A DNA stretch of 64,000 bases from Reutealis trisperma. Its lineage: Eukaryota; Streptophyta; Magnoliopsida; Malpighiales; Euphorbiaceae. This document shows positions 13,680 through 25,127 of the stretch, one piece after another. Position numbers and translations under genes: made by a program. The stretch's first letter is position 1; every line of letters begins with the position of its first letter. The notes under the pieces are model-generated. The model worked only from the letters and a program-made list of their open reading frames with translations. It was not told where the DNA came from and did not search any database. The stretch is from positions 149,001-213,000 of the forward strand of contig CANTUT010000033.1 of assembly GCA_947687605.1 (NCBI GenBank), in the 5' to 3' direction.

Positions 13680-13935
13680 TGTTATAAATAAAATGGAGAA
13701 GAATATGAACAAATAATATAGAGAAGAGAATAGTTTTTCTAGTTGTTCCATTCAATAGTATTAAGCCATTTATATAGAGTACAGAAGAGAAAGAAATAGG
13801 AAGCTTTTCCAATCAGGAAAATACAATAAATAGGAAGTTTTTCTAATAAGGAAAATACAATCAATACTAATATGGAAACTAGAATATTCATGTATATGGA
13901 AATACATCAATCAAATTTTATAATATATCATAACA
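13680..13935 (-). repeat. LTR of the Copia element (5' LTR in element orientation)
   Basis: 256 bp, TG...CA bounded, followed at 13936 by the ATAAA target duplication. Partner of 8147-8402. Confidence 0.92.
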
Positions 13936-15124
13936 ATAAAAAATTTCTTGATACAAATTATTTTTTATGGTCTCAATATGAAGTAATAAATAATTAAAAA
14001 TTTAATAAATAAAAATGATAACTTTGGAAATTTCATTTTTTTTTCCTCTTGTATGTCACAAATTTAAAAACTATTAACGGTATGTAACAATAATATACAT
14101 CAAAATTTTTTTTATCAAAAGTTAAAATTATAAAATTGAATTAAAAGTTAGAAATAACAATTAAACAAGTGATAGCTATTATTCTAATTTGACTTTCATT
14201 GTATAAATTATTACTTTGTTCCATTATAAATTTTAAAATTAATTGTTTTAACTATTAGTAATAATCTTTATGTTTTCAAAAAAATAATAATGGTTTGTAT
14301 AAATAAATTTAATTAGAATAATTTATTTTTTTCATGTTAATTTGAATATTGAGAAGTTAAAGAAATTTTAATTTGATTTTGACAAAATTCTATTGTATGT
14401 TAGAAAAATTGCTTTTAGTTATATGAGAAGATACAACAGAAAAAAAAGATATATTAATTGAGAGTTTATTTTACAATAATGAGCAAAATCTTATTATTTT
14501 ATCATCAAATATCAAAATTTTTATTTATAATGGTATTTTTTTAAAAAAAATCAATTTATTTGCGATCTTATAAAAATTTGAATTTATTTAAAATTTTTAT
14601 TATGGAAGATATTCAAAATGTATTAAAATTAAAAGTAAATTGAAAATTATTTATAATATAATGAATGTTTTTAGTTTTCAATTTAGTTAATTATATATAT
14701 ATTATGTTTTCAATTTTTCATTAAAAATGTCATAATTGATTTTAAATAAAATTGAAAAATCAACTTTAGGTATAAAAAAACTAAAAGATATGTATAGTAA
14801 ATTACGAAGTAAAAAATCGAATGATAATTGTATTGATATCATGAAAATAAATTAATAAATTATTTATTTATTAATTATAAATTAATCGATATTGTCAAAA
14901 ACACTTGTACTCAAAATAAAGAAAAAAATTATAAACCTACAACATATAAAAATATAAATCAACATATTGAAAAGTGAAATAAGTATATTTAAATTTTGTG
15001 AAATGCATTTAATCATTCTTAAAAATTAATTAAATAGAAAAATCAAAATTACAAAATTTTTAATTTAATGATTATATGTCACTATTATTATTTATAATAT
15101 CAAATTTAAAATATTTGTAAATAT

Positions 15125-15500
15125 TCATGTGATATAACCATTAAATAGATATTTTTTGGATTTATGATATAGTATAATATCATATGATATAACATGATAA
15201 ATCAATTATATACAATTAATATTGAATTAATATTGATGTTAAATTCATAAGTAATGCATCAATCCTAATGTGAATGTATAATAAGTATTTTATTGAAATT
15301 AGAGAAAAGTTAATGTATTCCATAAACTAGAGATTTATTGATATAATCATTAAATTAGATATTTTTTTGGCTTATAGTATAATATGATATTATATGAATA
15401 TTCAATGGCAAATGATTAATATTGAATTAATATTGATATTAAATTCATAAATGACGCATTTAATCCTAATGTGAATGTGCAATAGGTCTTTTATTAAAAT
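15125..15500. repeat. Diverged tandem duplication, period about 209 bp
   Basis: The series accattaaatagatatttttt, tatagtataatat, aattaatattgaattaatattg, ttaaattcataa-t-a-gca and tcctaatgtgaatgt appears from about 15136 and again from about 15345 in the same order. The copies have diverged noticeably. Confidence 0.75.
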
Positions 15501-15548
15501 AAAAAATAATATATTATATAAACCTATCGGGTTCGATTACTGATATGG

Positions 15549-15905
15549 TTTTTAAAACAATGATGCATATAAATGTTGGAAAGATTATTGATTTCTTGGA
15601 GGATGGAAAATTAAGCTATAATATGTAAAAAATATCAAGTATATAAAAAATAATAAGAACATATAACCTACATTTAAATTATAAGAAAACAATAGATGTA
15701 CTAAATATTAACATGAAAATTAACCTATAATTAATACAGCATAATAATAACAAAGTAAATTAAAAAATTATAATAATACGTACCTATTAATTTTTTTGCT
15801 TTATTTTATATAATATATTATCGAATATAAGAATATCATTTCAAATTATAAAAAATGATTTATTTAGATATATTTCACTCATCATTTTTCAATATTGTGA
15901 ATATA
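15549..15905. repeat. Dispersed direct repeat, copy 1 of about 360 bp
   Basis: It matches 16574-16930 in order and direction through shared phrases such as taagctataatatgt, aatattaacatgaaaattaac, gcataataataacaaa and aatataagaatatcattt. It begins with tttttaaaacaatg, the terminal sequence of the hAT-type MITE, without the rest of that MITE. The copies are about 1025 bp apart and clearly diverged. Confidence 0.7.
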
Positions 15906-16312
15906 TTAAAAAGTGAATTTGTTTAAATTATTTTTTCTTGTGAGAAAAAATGGTAGCTATGAAATTATTTATAATAATAGTTTATGAGATACAGTGGCTA
16001 AAAAGACTAGATTTAGTATAAACCTTGCATTATCTGTGAAATTGGTTTATGTAAATTATTTTGATATATTAGAGAAATAGTTTGAGAGAATTGTTGATGA
16101 ATTAATAAGAATACAAATGCAAAAACAAGTGATAGTAATCCGAATATGAGTAGACTTTCGAATATGAGTAGACTTTTAATGGAATTAGGGTATGATTTTA
16201 AGGGATTATTGTTAGATATATCATATTGAAAATTTGAACTTAATATGAATGTCGAGATTGATTCAAATGGAGATAATAAGTTTATTGCTGATAATGTAGA
16301 ATTTGTGCGTAT

Positions 16313-16588
16313 CAATGTTATAAAAATAGAATTGAACTAGTCAGTTTAATTTATTCAACTGAAAATTGGAAGCCAATTCATTTCAATTTATTGAAAAACT
16401 AAAATTATAGTTAAATTATCCTATCACCAATTTTTAACTAATCGGACATGTGTTAATAGAAATCTTTTATAAAAAGACCAAAAAACAAAAAATAAAAAAT
16501 GAAGAAATTTTGTCAAATCGGTTCGACTAGTTGGACCATGAACCAATGACCTTCCGGTTCAGTCACCAGTCAGATTTTTAAAACAATG
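16313..16588. mobile_element. hAT-type MITE, 276 bp
   Basis: The left end CAATGTTATAAAAAT and the reverse complement of the right end, CATTGTTTTAAAAAT, form an imperfect terminal inverted repeat. Flanking octamers GTGCGTAT (16305-16312) and GTACATAT (16589-16596) match at 6 of 8 positions; both differences are G/A transitions. That fits an old 8-bp target duplication of the hAT superfamily. No transposase coding. Confidence 0.68.
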
Positions 16589-16930
16589 GTACATATAAAT
16601 ACTAGAAATATTGTTGTAAAATTAATGGAGGAATAGAGGTTAAGCTATAATATGTCAAAGAGATTAAATTTATCAAAATTAATAAAAACATACAACTTAT
16701 ATTAAAATTACGAGAAAATATAAACGTACTAAGTATTAACATGAAAATTAACGTATAATTAATAATTAGGTGACATAATAATAACAAAATAAATAAAAAA
16801 ATTATAACAAAACGTATCTATCAATTTATTTATTTTATTTTCTCTAACATATTATTAAATATAAGAATATCATTTAAAATTATAATAAATGATTTATTTA
16901 AATATGTTTGACTCATTTTATTTCAATATT
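16574..16930. repeat. Dispersed direct repeat, copy 2
   Basis: Partner of 15549-15905. Here the shared sequence starts inside the right terminus of a complete hAT-type MITE. Confidence 0.7.
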
Positions 16931-19900
16931 GTATATGTATTGCTTTTTAAAGCATCTTCATATATTTATATAGAAGTTATAATTATTTTGTGTCATCATT
17001 ACTATATAATTTATATAATATTTATTGTATATAATTACATTTTCATTGAATTTTTAGGTTTTCATATAAAAATTTAACTTAACTTGAATTCATAACTAAA
17101 ATGATTTTGATAATCAAATTATATAAATATTTATCCGTGATAATATTAAAAATCAACCAATATGATTTTGGTTTCATAGTGTTTATTTAAGAAGTTTTAT
17201 ATTATTTTAATTGAAAATTTCACTTAACATAAAAAGTGTATAATTTTATACTTAAGTAATAAAAACTGGTAATTAAATATTTAATAAGAAAAAAATAAAA
17301 ATTTAGAATAAGTATTTATAACTCTAGCGAGTTCTAATGAGTCGTAATAGAGATCAACGTGCGAAATATGTTAGAAAAAATCTAATAGGGGTAAAGGTTG
17401 GTACAATTTGAATATTGCAAAATATTCCTATCCATCCACAACTTAGTTCTTTTTCATTTCAAGATAGTTTGATTAAAAAAAAAAATCTTTTTCATTTCAA
17501 GATAATTTGATTAAAAAAAAAATTATGAATTATTTCGAATTTACAAATCAGCTCGGTTTAGTGCTTATAACTGGTAGTTATGACAGAAATAAATCAGCAA
17601 ATCGATGATAATTTTTAATAAATATTTCAATAATCATAACTTTTCATTTTTAATCACATATAATTAATAAATTTTATGTATTATTAATATGCAAAAAATA
17701 TATATTTACCTATACATTATTATTGTCACATGTATAATATATATGAAGATATATAAGAAAAATAGAAAATTTATATTTTAATTAGTAAATCGATTTGAGC
17801 ATTTATATTTTTAGTACAGCTCAGATTACTATGATTCGAAATAAATTTTGATTAAAATTAATATAAAAATTTAAAATTATCCATTAATATTATGCGATTT
17901 GAAATTGGTTAGTCCTTAATGGATTTTTTTGGATTTTTCAATTTTTTGAAATAATGCGGATAAGTTAAGTGGTATATTTCAAGGGACCTAAACTCTATAG
18001 TCAGTATCGCCCCTACTCACGATAATCATGAGTTAAAAAAAAAAAGAATGATTTTAGTGATCAATTATGGATATCCATTGATCAACTATATATATATATA
18101 TACAATCCAATTATCAAGTATACAAGTTAAATTGAACAATACAAATTAAATTCAAACTCAATACAAATAGAAAATAAATTATAATTAAATTTAATAAATC
18201 TGGAGTCAAATATGTGGCTTCTCATTATTATTATTATTATTTTTTGCCAGATGACCTCACCTTTTGTTTGCAAATTGATAGGAAGGCGTAAAGATGATAA
18301 GCACGTACCAGCTTTACAAATGTAAAGATACTTCGCTCTGCTTATTGATATCTAGCATAAGCATATGTCGTGTTGTGTATTTATTTACTTTTTTTTGGCA
18401 CAGAGCTGTGTATTTATTTATTAGAGCTAAGTATAGGATTTAAAAATATTAAATCATATTGAAAATTCAAATTAAAAATATTCAGAATTAAAAAGATCCA
18501 TTAATTATTTAATTTTTTTCAAACCAAATTATTTAAAATTTTTTTTGGTACAATTTTATAAATTAATAATTATCCATACCAAAAATCATACCGAAACATA
18601 TTGAATTGTTTCAAACCGAAACTAAAACTGATTTAAAGAATTCTTTTATATATACACACATACTTTGATATTAAATTAACAACAAATTTTAAGGAAATTT
18701 AATAGTATATAAGTAAAATTTATTTTTTATTATTATAAAATTTCATTTTCAAATTAGTTATTACTTGCAATTTTACAAATGTAAACTAAATTTTAAAAAG
18801 AAAATTAATAATTTGTATAATATTAATATTGTTTTAAACTTTCATAAAAATTTAATAATTTGTATAATCCTAATATTAATAATATGTTATGGTTAAAATC
18901 CAAAAAAATATTTAATTATTTTATTTTATAAGAAATTTTTTAACTTTGGACAATAATAAAATAATATCCATTTGATTATACAACTTTAAAGCAGTGATAA
19001 TTTTTTTAATTGGTCAATATAATTAATTAAGTCAATTATTGAATAATGCAATAACTTTATGTATAAATTTGATGCTATTTTTTTAATGGATTAAATTTGT
19101 AATCTCATAATTCAAAAACTTAAGACTATTACATTATTAATTTATTATTATTGAGACATATAATTTCATTTGTAATAATATTAAATTTATAGTATCAAAT
19201 ATTATAGTTTATTTTCAATCAATTTTAAGCATTAATTTTTATAATTTTAATCATAAATAAGGAAAAAATATAATAAAAAATTTAAGGTATTACAAATTAG
19301 TTTAAAATGAAAAAATATATATTAATTATTTAATAATAAAAAATTTTCAGATCTCCGTTCTGTACCGAATCGTCTCATTAGATCTGAATATCTGTACTAA
19401 ATTATTTCTAAAAATTAAAAATAATTTAATATAAATATTATTATATCATAATACGATTTCGGAGATTTAATTTTAAAAAACTTTAAAATTCGATTTAGTT
19501 TCGAAAATTTTTTAATCTTTAGATTCCTTCCAACAGTGCTCATCTCTATATATTTACTTCTGTATTATATTTAAATGACATGAATACGATATGAGACGTG
19601 ATGAGTGATAAGCAAAGTCCCACTAAAACAACAGCCGTGCTTGAATTGAATTAGGACTTTTGAAGTGACCAGCTAGCTGTTGCTGTCTCTTCCTTTGCTA
19701 TAGACTATAGAAAGGGCCTTGGCAAAAAAAGAAAAAAAAGACTATAGAAAGGGAAAGGGAAATAGAATTCTAACTCTATATGTAGGTCTGCATATATATA
19801 CACTTTTGACCTTTTGTCCCCTTTCACTTTCACCACGAAAACATTGAGAAACAGCCACAACCTTATCTACTGTCCTAGAAACAACTTGACTACTTGCAAA

Positions 19901-20227
19901 GTTTGGACAATGACGTTGACTAACAATTTTTCCCTTCTTTTTTTTTTTTTTTTGGGTCCTCTCGCTTGGACAAATTAAGGTTGGGCTTCTAAGTATTCTT
20001 TCTCAATTTGCACGATTTTAATTTGCTGCGTCATTTTCATGCATTTTAGGCCATCTTCTCCCTCCCATATAATATCCAACTGATTGTTTCCTTCCCTCAA
20101 TTCAGTATCCAACAATGAAAATCCATTCAAGTAAAAATCTTCTACTTTCACTCATGTCCACAAAGCTTTTTTTATATATTTCAAATTATTTATAATAAAA
20201 AGTCAATACAAAAAAATAAAATTATAA

Positions 20228-20603
20228 GAGCATTTTTAGAAATTCTCTTTATTTTAAAGAGTATTTTTTATTAAATAAAGAGCATCTTTATTTAAATTTA
20301 TCTTATAAATATTTTATGTCTTGTATTTTTCTCTCTTTTTTTTTTTATCATATTTCACTTTTTATTTTCTTTCATTACTTTTCCTCCAATAGAAATATAG
20401 TATCAGTTAATAATATGTATAGAAAATTGAAGTATATTAATTACAATTAGAATAAATAGTGAATTTTGACTTTCTAAATATAGAGAATTAAACCAATTCT
20501 ATAATTTATATTTTAAAAATAAAGAGTTTGTTGAAATTCTTTTTTATTAGATAACTATTTATAATAAAGAATTTCTTAAATAAAGATTCTATTGAGAATG
20601 CTC
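20228..20603. mobile_element. MITE with TAA target duplication (PIF/Harbinger-like), 376 bp
   Basis: It starts GAGCATTTTTAG and ends in the reverse complement of GAGCATTCTCAATAG. TAA lies on both sides (20225-20227 and 20604-20606). The interior is AT-rich with no coding capacity. TAA target sites point to the PIF/Harbinger superfamily. The termini match a GAGCATTCTCAATAG-type sequence common in dicot genomes (from memory). Confidence 0.6.
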
Positions 20604-21399
20604 TAATAAGTTTTTTATTATTTAAATTTAAAATCGAGAATGAATTTTGATTTTTCATATTTAGAGAGTAAATTTCACTTTTTATTTTAGATTTTATAAT
20701 TTTTTATGTATATTATTTAATTCTCTCACATATTATTTATGAAAAATTAAAATTTAGAGGATCTATTAGACTTAAAAAAATTTACGCATTTTATTTATAT
20801 AAAAAATATTTTTTAAAACAAAAATACTTTTAGAGTTTAGGTTTACCGACAATACAAGTTATGAAGATCAAAAGTTTTCTTGTAATTTCTCTGTCATGAT
20901 CGAGTCGCAACTCACAAGACTTTAGACGTGTCGTGTCGCGTACGTGTAGTGGGCTAGTGGCTAGCTATGAATATTTTGACTCCACCGAGAAACTCAAGGC
21001 ACGTATGAGTAATTTAGTATCACTTAATGCGCCATAAAAATAAAAAACATTTCCATTCAATTTTCCTAAATCAACGCATATATATAATAACTGGTACATA
21101 ATAAAGATACATTTTCCATTCTGGGTATTAAATAATATTTTCTTAGATATTATAATTATTAATGATAGTCAAAGTATCTAGAAAAAATTCAGAATTCAAT
21201 ACGTTTAATATGTGCAGTCTGTACATATTTCAAATCATCTTGTGTGTAGTTTTTATTACAGTTAAGAATAGCTCACTAATCACGTCTCTAAATGTGCTAA
21301 ATAACTCTATATATATGTATTCATTTTTGTATATTTTACTTACATAAATATAATTTATTCTCTATAATATTTAGTATCAAATTTGTCTGATATTTTACT

Positions 21400-21681
21400 T
21401 AGTATTAGAGTCAGTTTTACATCCTAATCTGTGTTTTTTTGTCACAGCTGCAGCCGTGTGTCAGTAGAGCATGATATATGTATATTTATTAATTTAATTA
21501 TGTTCGACTTTCAGTTTATTGTGTTACGTGTTAGTTAAGAGTTTAACACGTGTCAACAAGGAGTGTTAGAGTTAAAAGATCACATATTAAAAAATAATAA
21601 AAGATATCAAGACTTAATATAATGTTTGGATCTTACTGCCTAATAAATTAAATTTTTGGATTAGATTTAAGATTTCTCACA
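21400..21681 (+). mobile_element. Truncated TRIM retrotransposon (internal region plus 3' LTR)
   Basis: 21564-21681 is a 118-bp TGTTAGAG...TTTCTCACA unit homologous to the LTRs of the complete TRIM at 40853-41251. The preceding segment matches that element's interior: a decayed primer site (agtattagagtcag for tggtatcagagcca), the gtcacagctgcagcc segment, the gtgtcagtag-gc segment and the purine-rich tract acaaggag. No recognisable 5' LTR precedes it, so the copy is truncated or its 5' end has decayed. It is more diverged than the copy in the PRS gene. Confidence 0.8.
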
Positions 21682-24600
21682 ATAATTTTATCATAAATTT
21701 TAACTCAGAAATATTATTGAAATCATTTTCAAATTATAATGTGTTTAAATTTAATTAAGTCAGAGAGCATTTAGGAAAATATATGTGGATTTGTCCTTTG
21801 GTGCAACACCAAATATTTATTTCCAAAAACGGTGAAATCACTTCAATATGATACTACAAATATTACTTCACTAATTAATAAATCCATCAAATGTAATCTC
21901 GAAATTAAAATTGGAAGCTGATGAGAAAATTTGTAGATGATGCCTGAATATTAGGACTACATAGCTAGGGCCTAGGGAGTCATCTAAAATGAATATTATG
22001 TATATGGAACAATTGATAGGCCATTTTTCTATGAGAACGAGAGTTGTTTATCTGGATCATACCTTTTTATTTTTAACATATCAATACAAACGTATTCTGT
22101 TCGGCTAAAACATTAATTGATTTATGCTTTATCTGTGAAATTAGAGATATTTTGTTGAGGTTTGATAATTTATCACATTCCATCTCAACTATATATAGAG
22201 AGGGATTTTTTTTTTTTAGATCCTGTAAATAATGAGTACATTGGCCAACCTACTATGACTTTATGTGCGGAGGTGATGTTAATATGGAGTCGGATAATTT
22301 GTTGTATCGTTTGATTGATGACAAATTACAAATTAGCTAGCTAGAGATTTGGTTCCCATCAATTTCGATTAGGTAAGCTCGCTTATTTGGGTTGTTGGAC
22401 TCGTTGACAACATATAAATTAATTAAAAGAAAGAAAAAATTAACAAAAGTGGGTGCAACACGACCTTGCCTTTTGCTCCCTTTGGTGTTTTGTGCTCTTT
22501 TAATTACCATTTTCTTTTTTTCTTTTTTTTTTTTTATTTTTAAGATTCTCGAGTTAGGAAAAGCAAAGGTTTTGTTTAATTATGAAAAATATTTTTTATT
22601 TTCTTTTTCAATTTTTTTTCATTTTCTATATTTTTATTTTTTAAATTAAAAATTAGAAAATAAGAAAATATATTAAGATTACTTTTTTTTCATTTAAAGT
22701 ACTTTTTTTTCATTTAAAGTTTTCTCTATTCCTTCATTTCCATTTTTATTTCTAAGTTTTTTTTTTTTTTTGTATTAAATACATAACTATTTATTTTAAA
22801 GGAAAGTAAAAAATACCATAAAGTAATTTTTCATAATGTAGTATAACTTTGAAGAACTATTTTCAAATTTTCTTTTTAGAAAATTTTGATTACTAAAAAT
22901 CAATTTTCTTAGAATAATTTTATGAAAAAAAGGGCTTTATTTTTTAACAACTGAACAACGCCTAAACCTAATTAAATCTAGAACAGGAAAGCCTATCCTT
23001 ATTTGAAAAATAATGAAAAAAAAAATGCATACATAATTTATTTAGAAACTTTAACTACAATTAAGCGAAATTGTTGAAGCAATGGATTATAAAGAATCAA
23101 GCTAGGATAGTTTTAATTATTTAATTTGTAATAGTAGTACTAATTACGGGCTAGCAAGCAAAGCAAGATTAGTAGAACCATTAAAAGAACAAAGTAGCGT
23201 GGGAAGGGCTGCTAGTGTCCAGCACTGGAGAATGCACTTGGAGAATATATATATGTATACACATTAATGGAGCAGAATATATAGAAATGTCTCGAAAGCT
23301 CAAAAGTTCTCGGGTTCAAGAGAATAGAGACGACACAAAAAAGAATTTGGTGAATGACTAGTTATAAGCTTCTGGTAATTAAGTGGCCTCGGTCAGTTTT
23401 CAAATAATAATAATAATAGAATTACAAAAAAAAAAAAAAAGGGGCGGCCACTGCCCGCCTGCAGCCTGCTCAAAGGTATCGCAGTCGGAAGAAGAATGAT
23501 ATTCAGACGAAAATAGAGAAATGGATACTGAGTGCGTCCACGTGCTTTGTACCAATAGTAAATAGATTTTTTTTTTGGTGTGTGTGTCCTACTCACACTT
23601 TCTTTTTTTTTCACTGTCAGGTTACTGGTATTATAATGGGATTAGATAACTCTGCCTCCCTCTAGGCTCCAGCTCATAATACATGATACGCCCACTATCA
23701 TCTCTCAAAATAATACTAATTATTTTCTAATTCAACCATTTTTTTTTTAGCTCACTGGAACATCTATTGTCCTTTTTTTAATTTAATTAATTTCTCTTTA
23801 TTTTGTAGGGCAAAACAAAAAAATTAATTAATTAATTCCTCCATTTTTCCTAATTAATTATATATAGCACCTATTATATTTAGCTAGGCTGCTCAACTTG
23901 CTATTTGCTATATATTTATACTTTCTCTGTTAGCTTGCTTGCTAGACAGCTTGGAGAATATGCTCTGTCCTCCTCTTCCTCTATAGACTATTTGAGCTAT
24001 TTTCTTTTTCGCATTAATCTTAATACAACAGTAATTTGGAGTAATAAGAGGAGAAAGGAAAGTTGGCATTTTATAATTAATAAAATTATGGGTTGAAAAT
24101 TTGGTAAATGAGAGAAAAGTCAGAAGATTAATTTGAACTCAAATTCCTTTCCCTTAATTTCAATTTGCATTTTCCACAAAACATGAAAAATGTATATATA
24201 TATTTCAGTTGTGAAAAATGAATGGTAATCATACTATATCTGATAAGGATTAAAATATAAATATTAAATAATGAAATAAGGCATTGTTGCTTTGTTCTGC
24301 TTTCCTTCATCAATTATTTTAATTTTGTAATTAATATATACACCCTACACTAGATGGAACTGCATTTATAAATAATCCTAGCACCAAATAATAATTAAAT
24401 GACGACTATAATGATATGTATGTATGTGTGTGTGTGTTATGCACATATGCGTGGCGAGTACTTATTGCAGAATCAAATTCTAAACCCTGCAAACAAACAA
24501 GTACTAGTTGAAGATGAGATTTGCCAGTCCAAATGAAGGATTCATGAATCTAAATCCTAAACTAATGCATAAAAAAAAAAAAAGACAGCCCATCAAAATT

Positions 24601-24952
24601 AAAGTTCACGTTTCAAATATGTCAAAATCAAGACAGCTAGGCCTAAGGCCAAACACAACCAAAGTCTCTAAGACTAATTAACCCAAAATACGTGAGAGGG
24701 ACAAGATTTAGGGATTAATATAGACATGATATAGTGATTGAAGATTTGTGACGCCTTTGCCCTCAGCATGACCAGAGCACTATAGTGTAACGCAAACAAA
24801 TTAATGTCAATATATATAGTCACACTTTTTTAATTTTGCTCCCCCTTCCAAACGTGTTGCTTCTTTAGCATTTCCCTTTCATTTCTTTTCTTTCCCTGTG
24901 CCCTTTGAATAATAATTAATATAATCTCAGCCGTCCATTTCTTCGTGCCACC

Positions 24953-24963
24953 CTCTATATATA
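24953..24963 (+). promoter_or_regulatory. Probable TATA box of the NPF7-type gene
   Basis: The sequence tctatatatac lies about 170 bp upstream of the first ATG (25128). It is followed by a C/T-rich leader (ccaaccccctctctc...) typical of plant start regions. Confidence 0.5.
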
Positions 24964-25127
24964 CTTACATATACCCAACCCCCTCTCTCATGCACTTCTT
25001 CCCACGCCCTTAAATTCATTTCAAGATATTGCTCCACTCCCCCCTTTAAACCCGGGCCTTCATTTCTTGTTTCTTTCCCTTTTTCTAGCTCTCTTTATAA
25101 TATTACATACTACTCATCACACTGCAA

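Larger units (their letters stand above)
8147..13935 (-). mobile_element. Complete but decayed Copia-type LTR retrotransposon
   Basis: Two 256-bp direct repeats (8147-8402 and 13680-13935) both start TGTTATAA and end ATAACA on the plus strand. They are flanked by a perfect 5-bp target duplication ATAAA (8142-8146 and 13936-13940). A ctccccctt tract directly inside the left LTR is the complement of a polypurine tract, so the element reads on the minus strand. A degraded tRNA-Met-like primer site (ttatcag core) adjoins the right LTR. The minus strand near 10610 reads KDKNP-K followed by an acidic stretch, as in the linker between integrase and reverse transcriptase of plant Copia polyproteins, but many stops and shifts break it. 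The LTRs differ at about 13 of 256 positions (about 5 percent), a moderately old insertion. It cannot be autonomous. Confidence 0.92.
13936..20227. other. AT-rich intergenic DNA with decayed repeats, no gene recognised
   Basis: Strongly AT-rich. Short open frames occur (for example minus strand near 16013-16315) but none looks like a conserved protein or forms a spliced gene. Tandem and dispersed repeats and a hAT-type MITE inside it are listed separately. About 18420-19560 also looks transposon-derived, without clear ends. A 43-bp unit containing ctttttcatttcaagata repeats twice at about 17448-17522. Confidence 0.55.
20604..25127. other. Intergenic DNA upstream of the NPF gene, no other gene recognised
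   Basis: Apart from the TRIM half-element at 21400-21681 no gene or clear element was recognised. Several poly-T/poly-A tracts are present. The last few hundred bases before 25128 are the presumed NPF promoter and leader. Confidence 0.55.
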
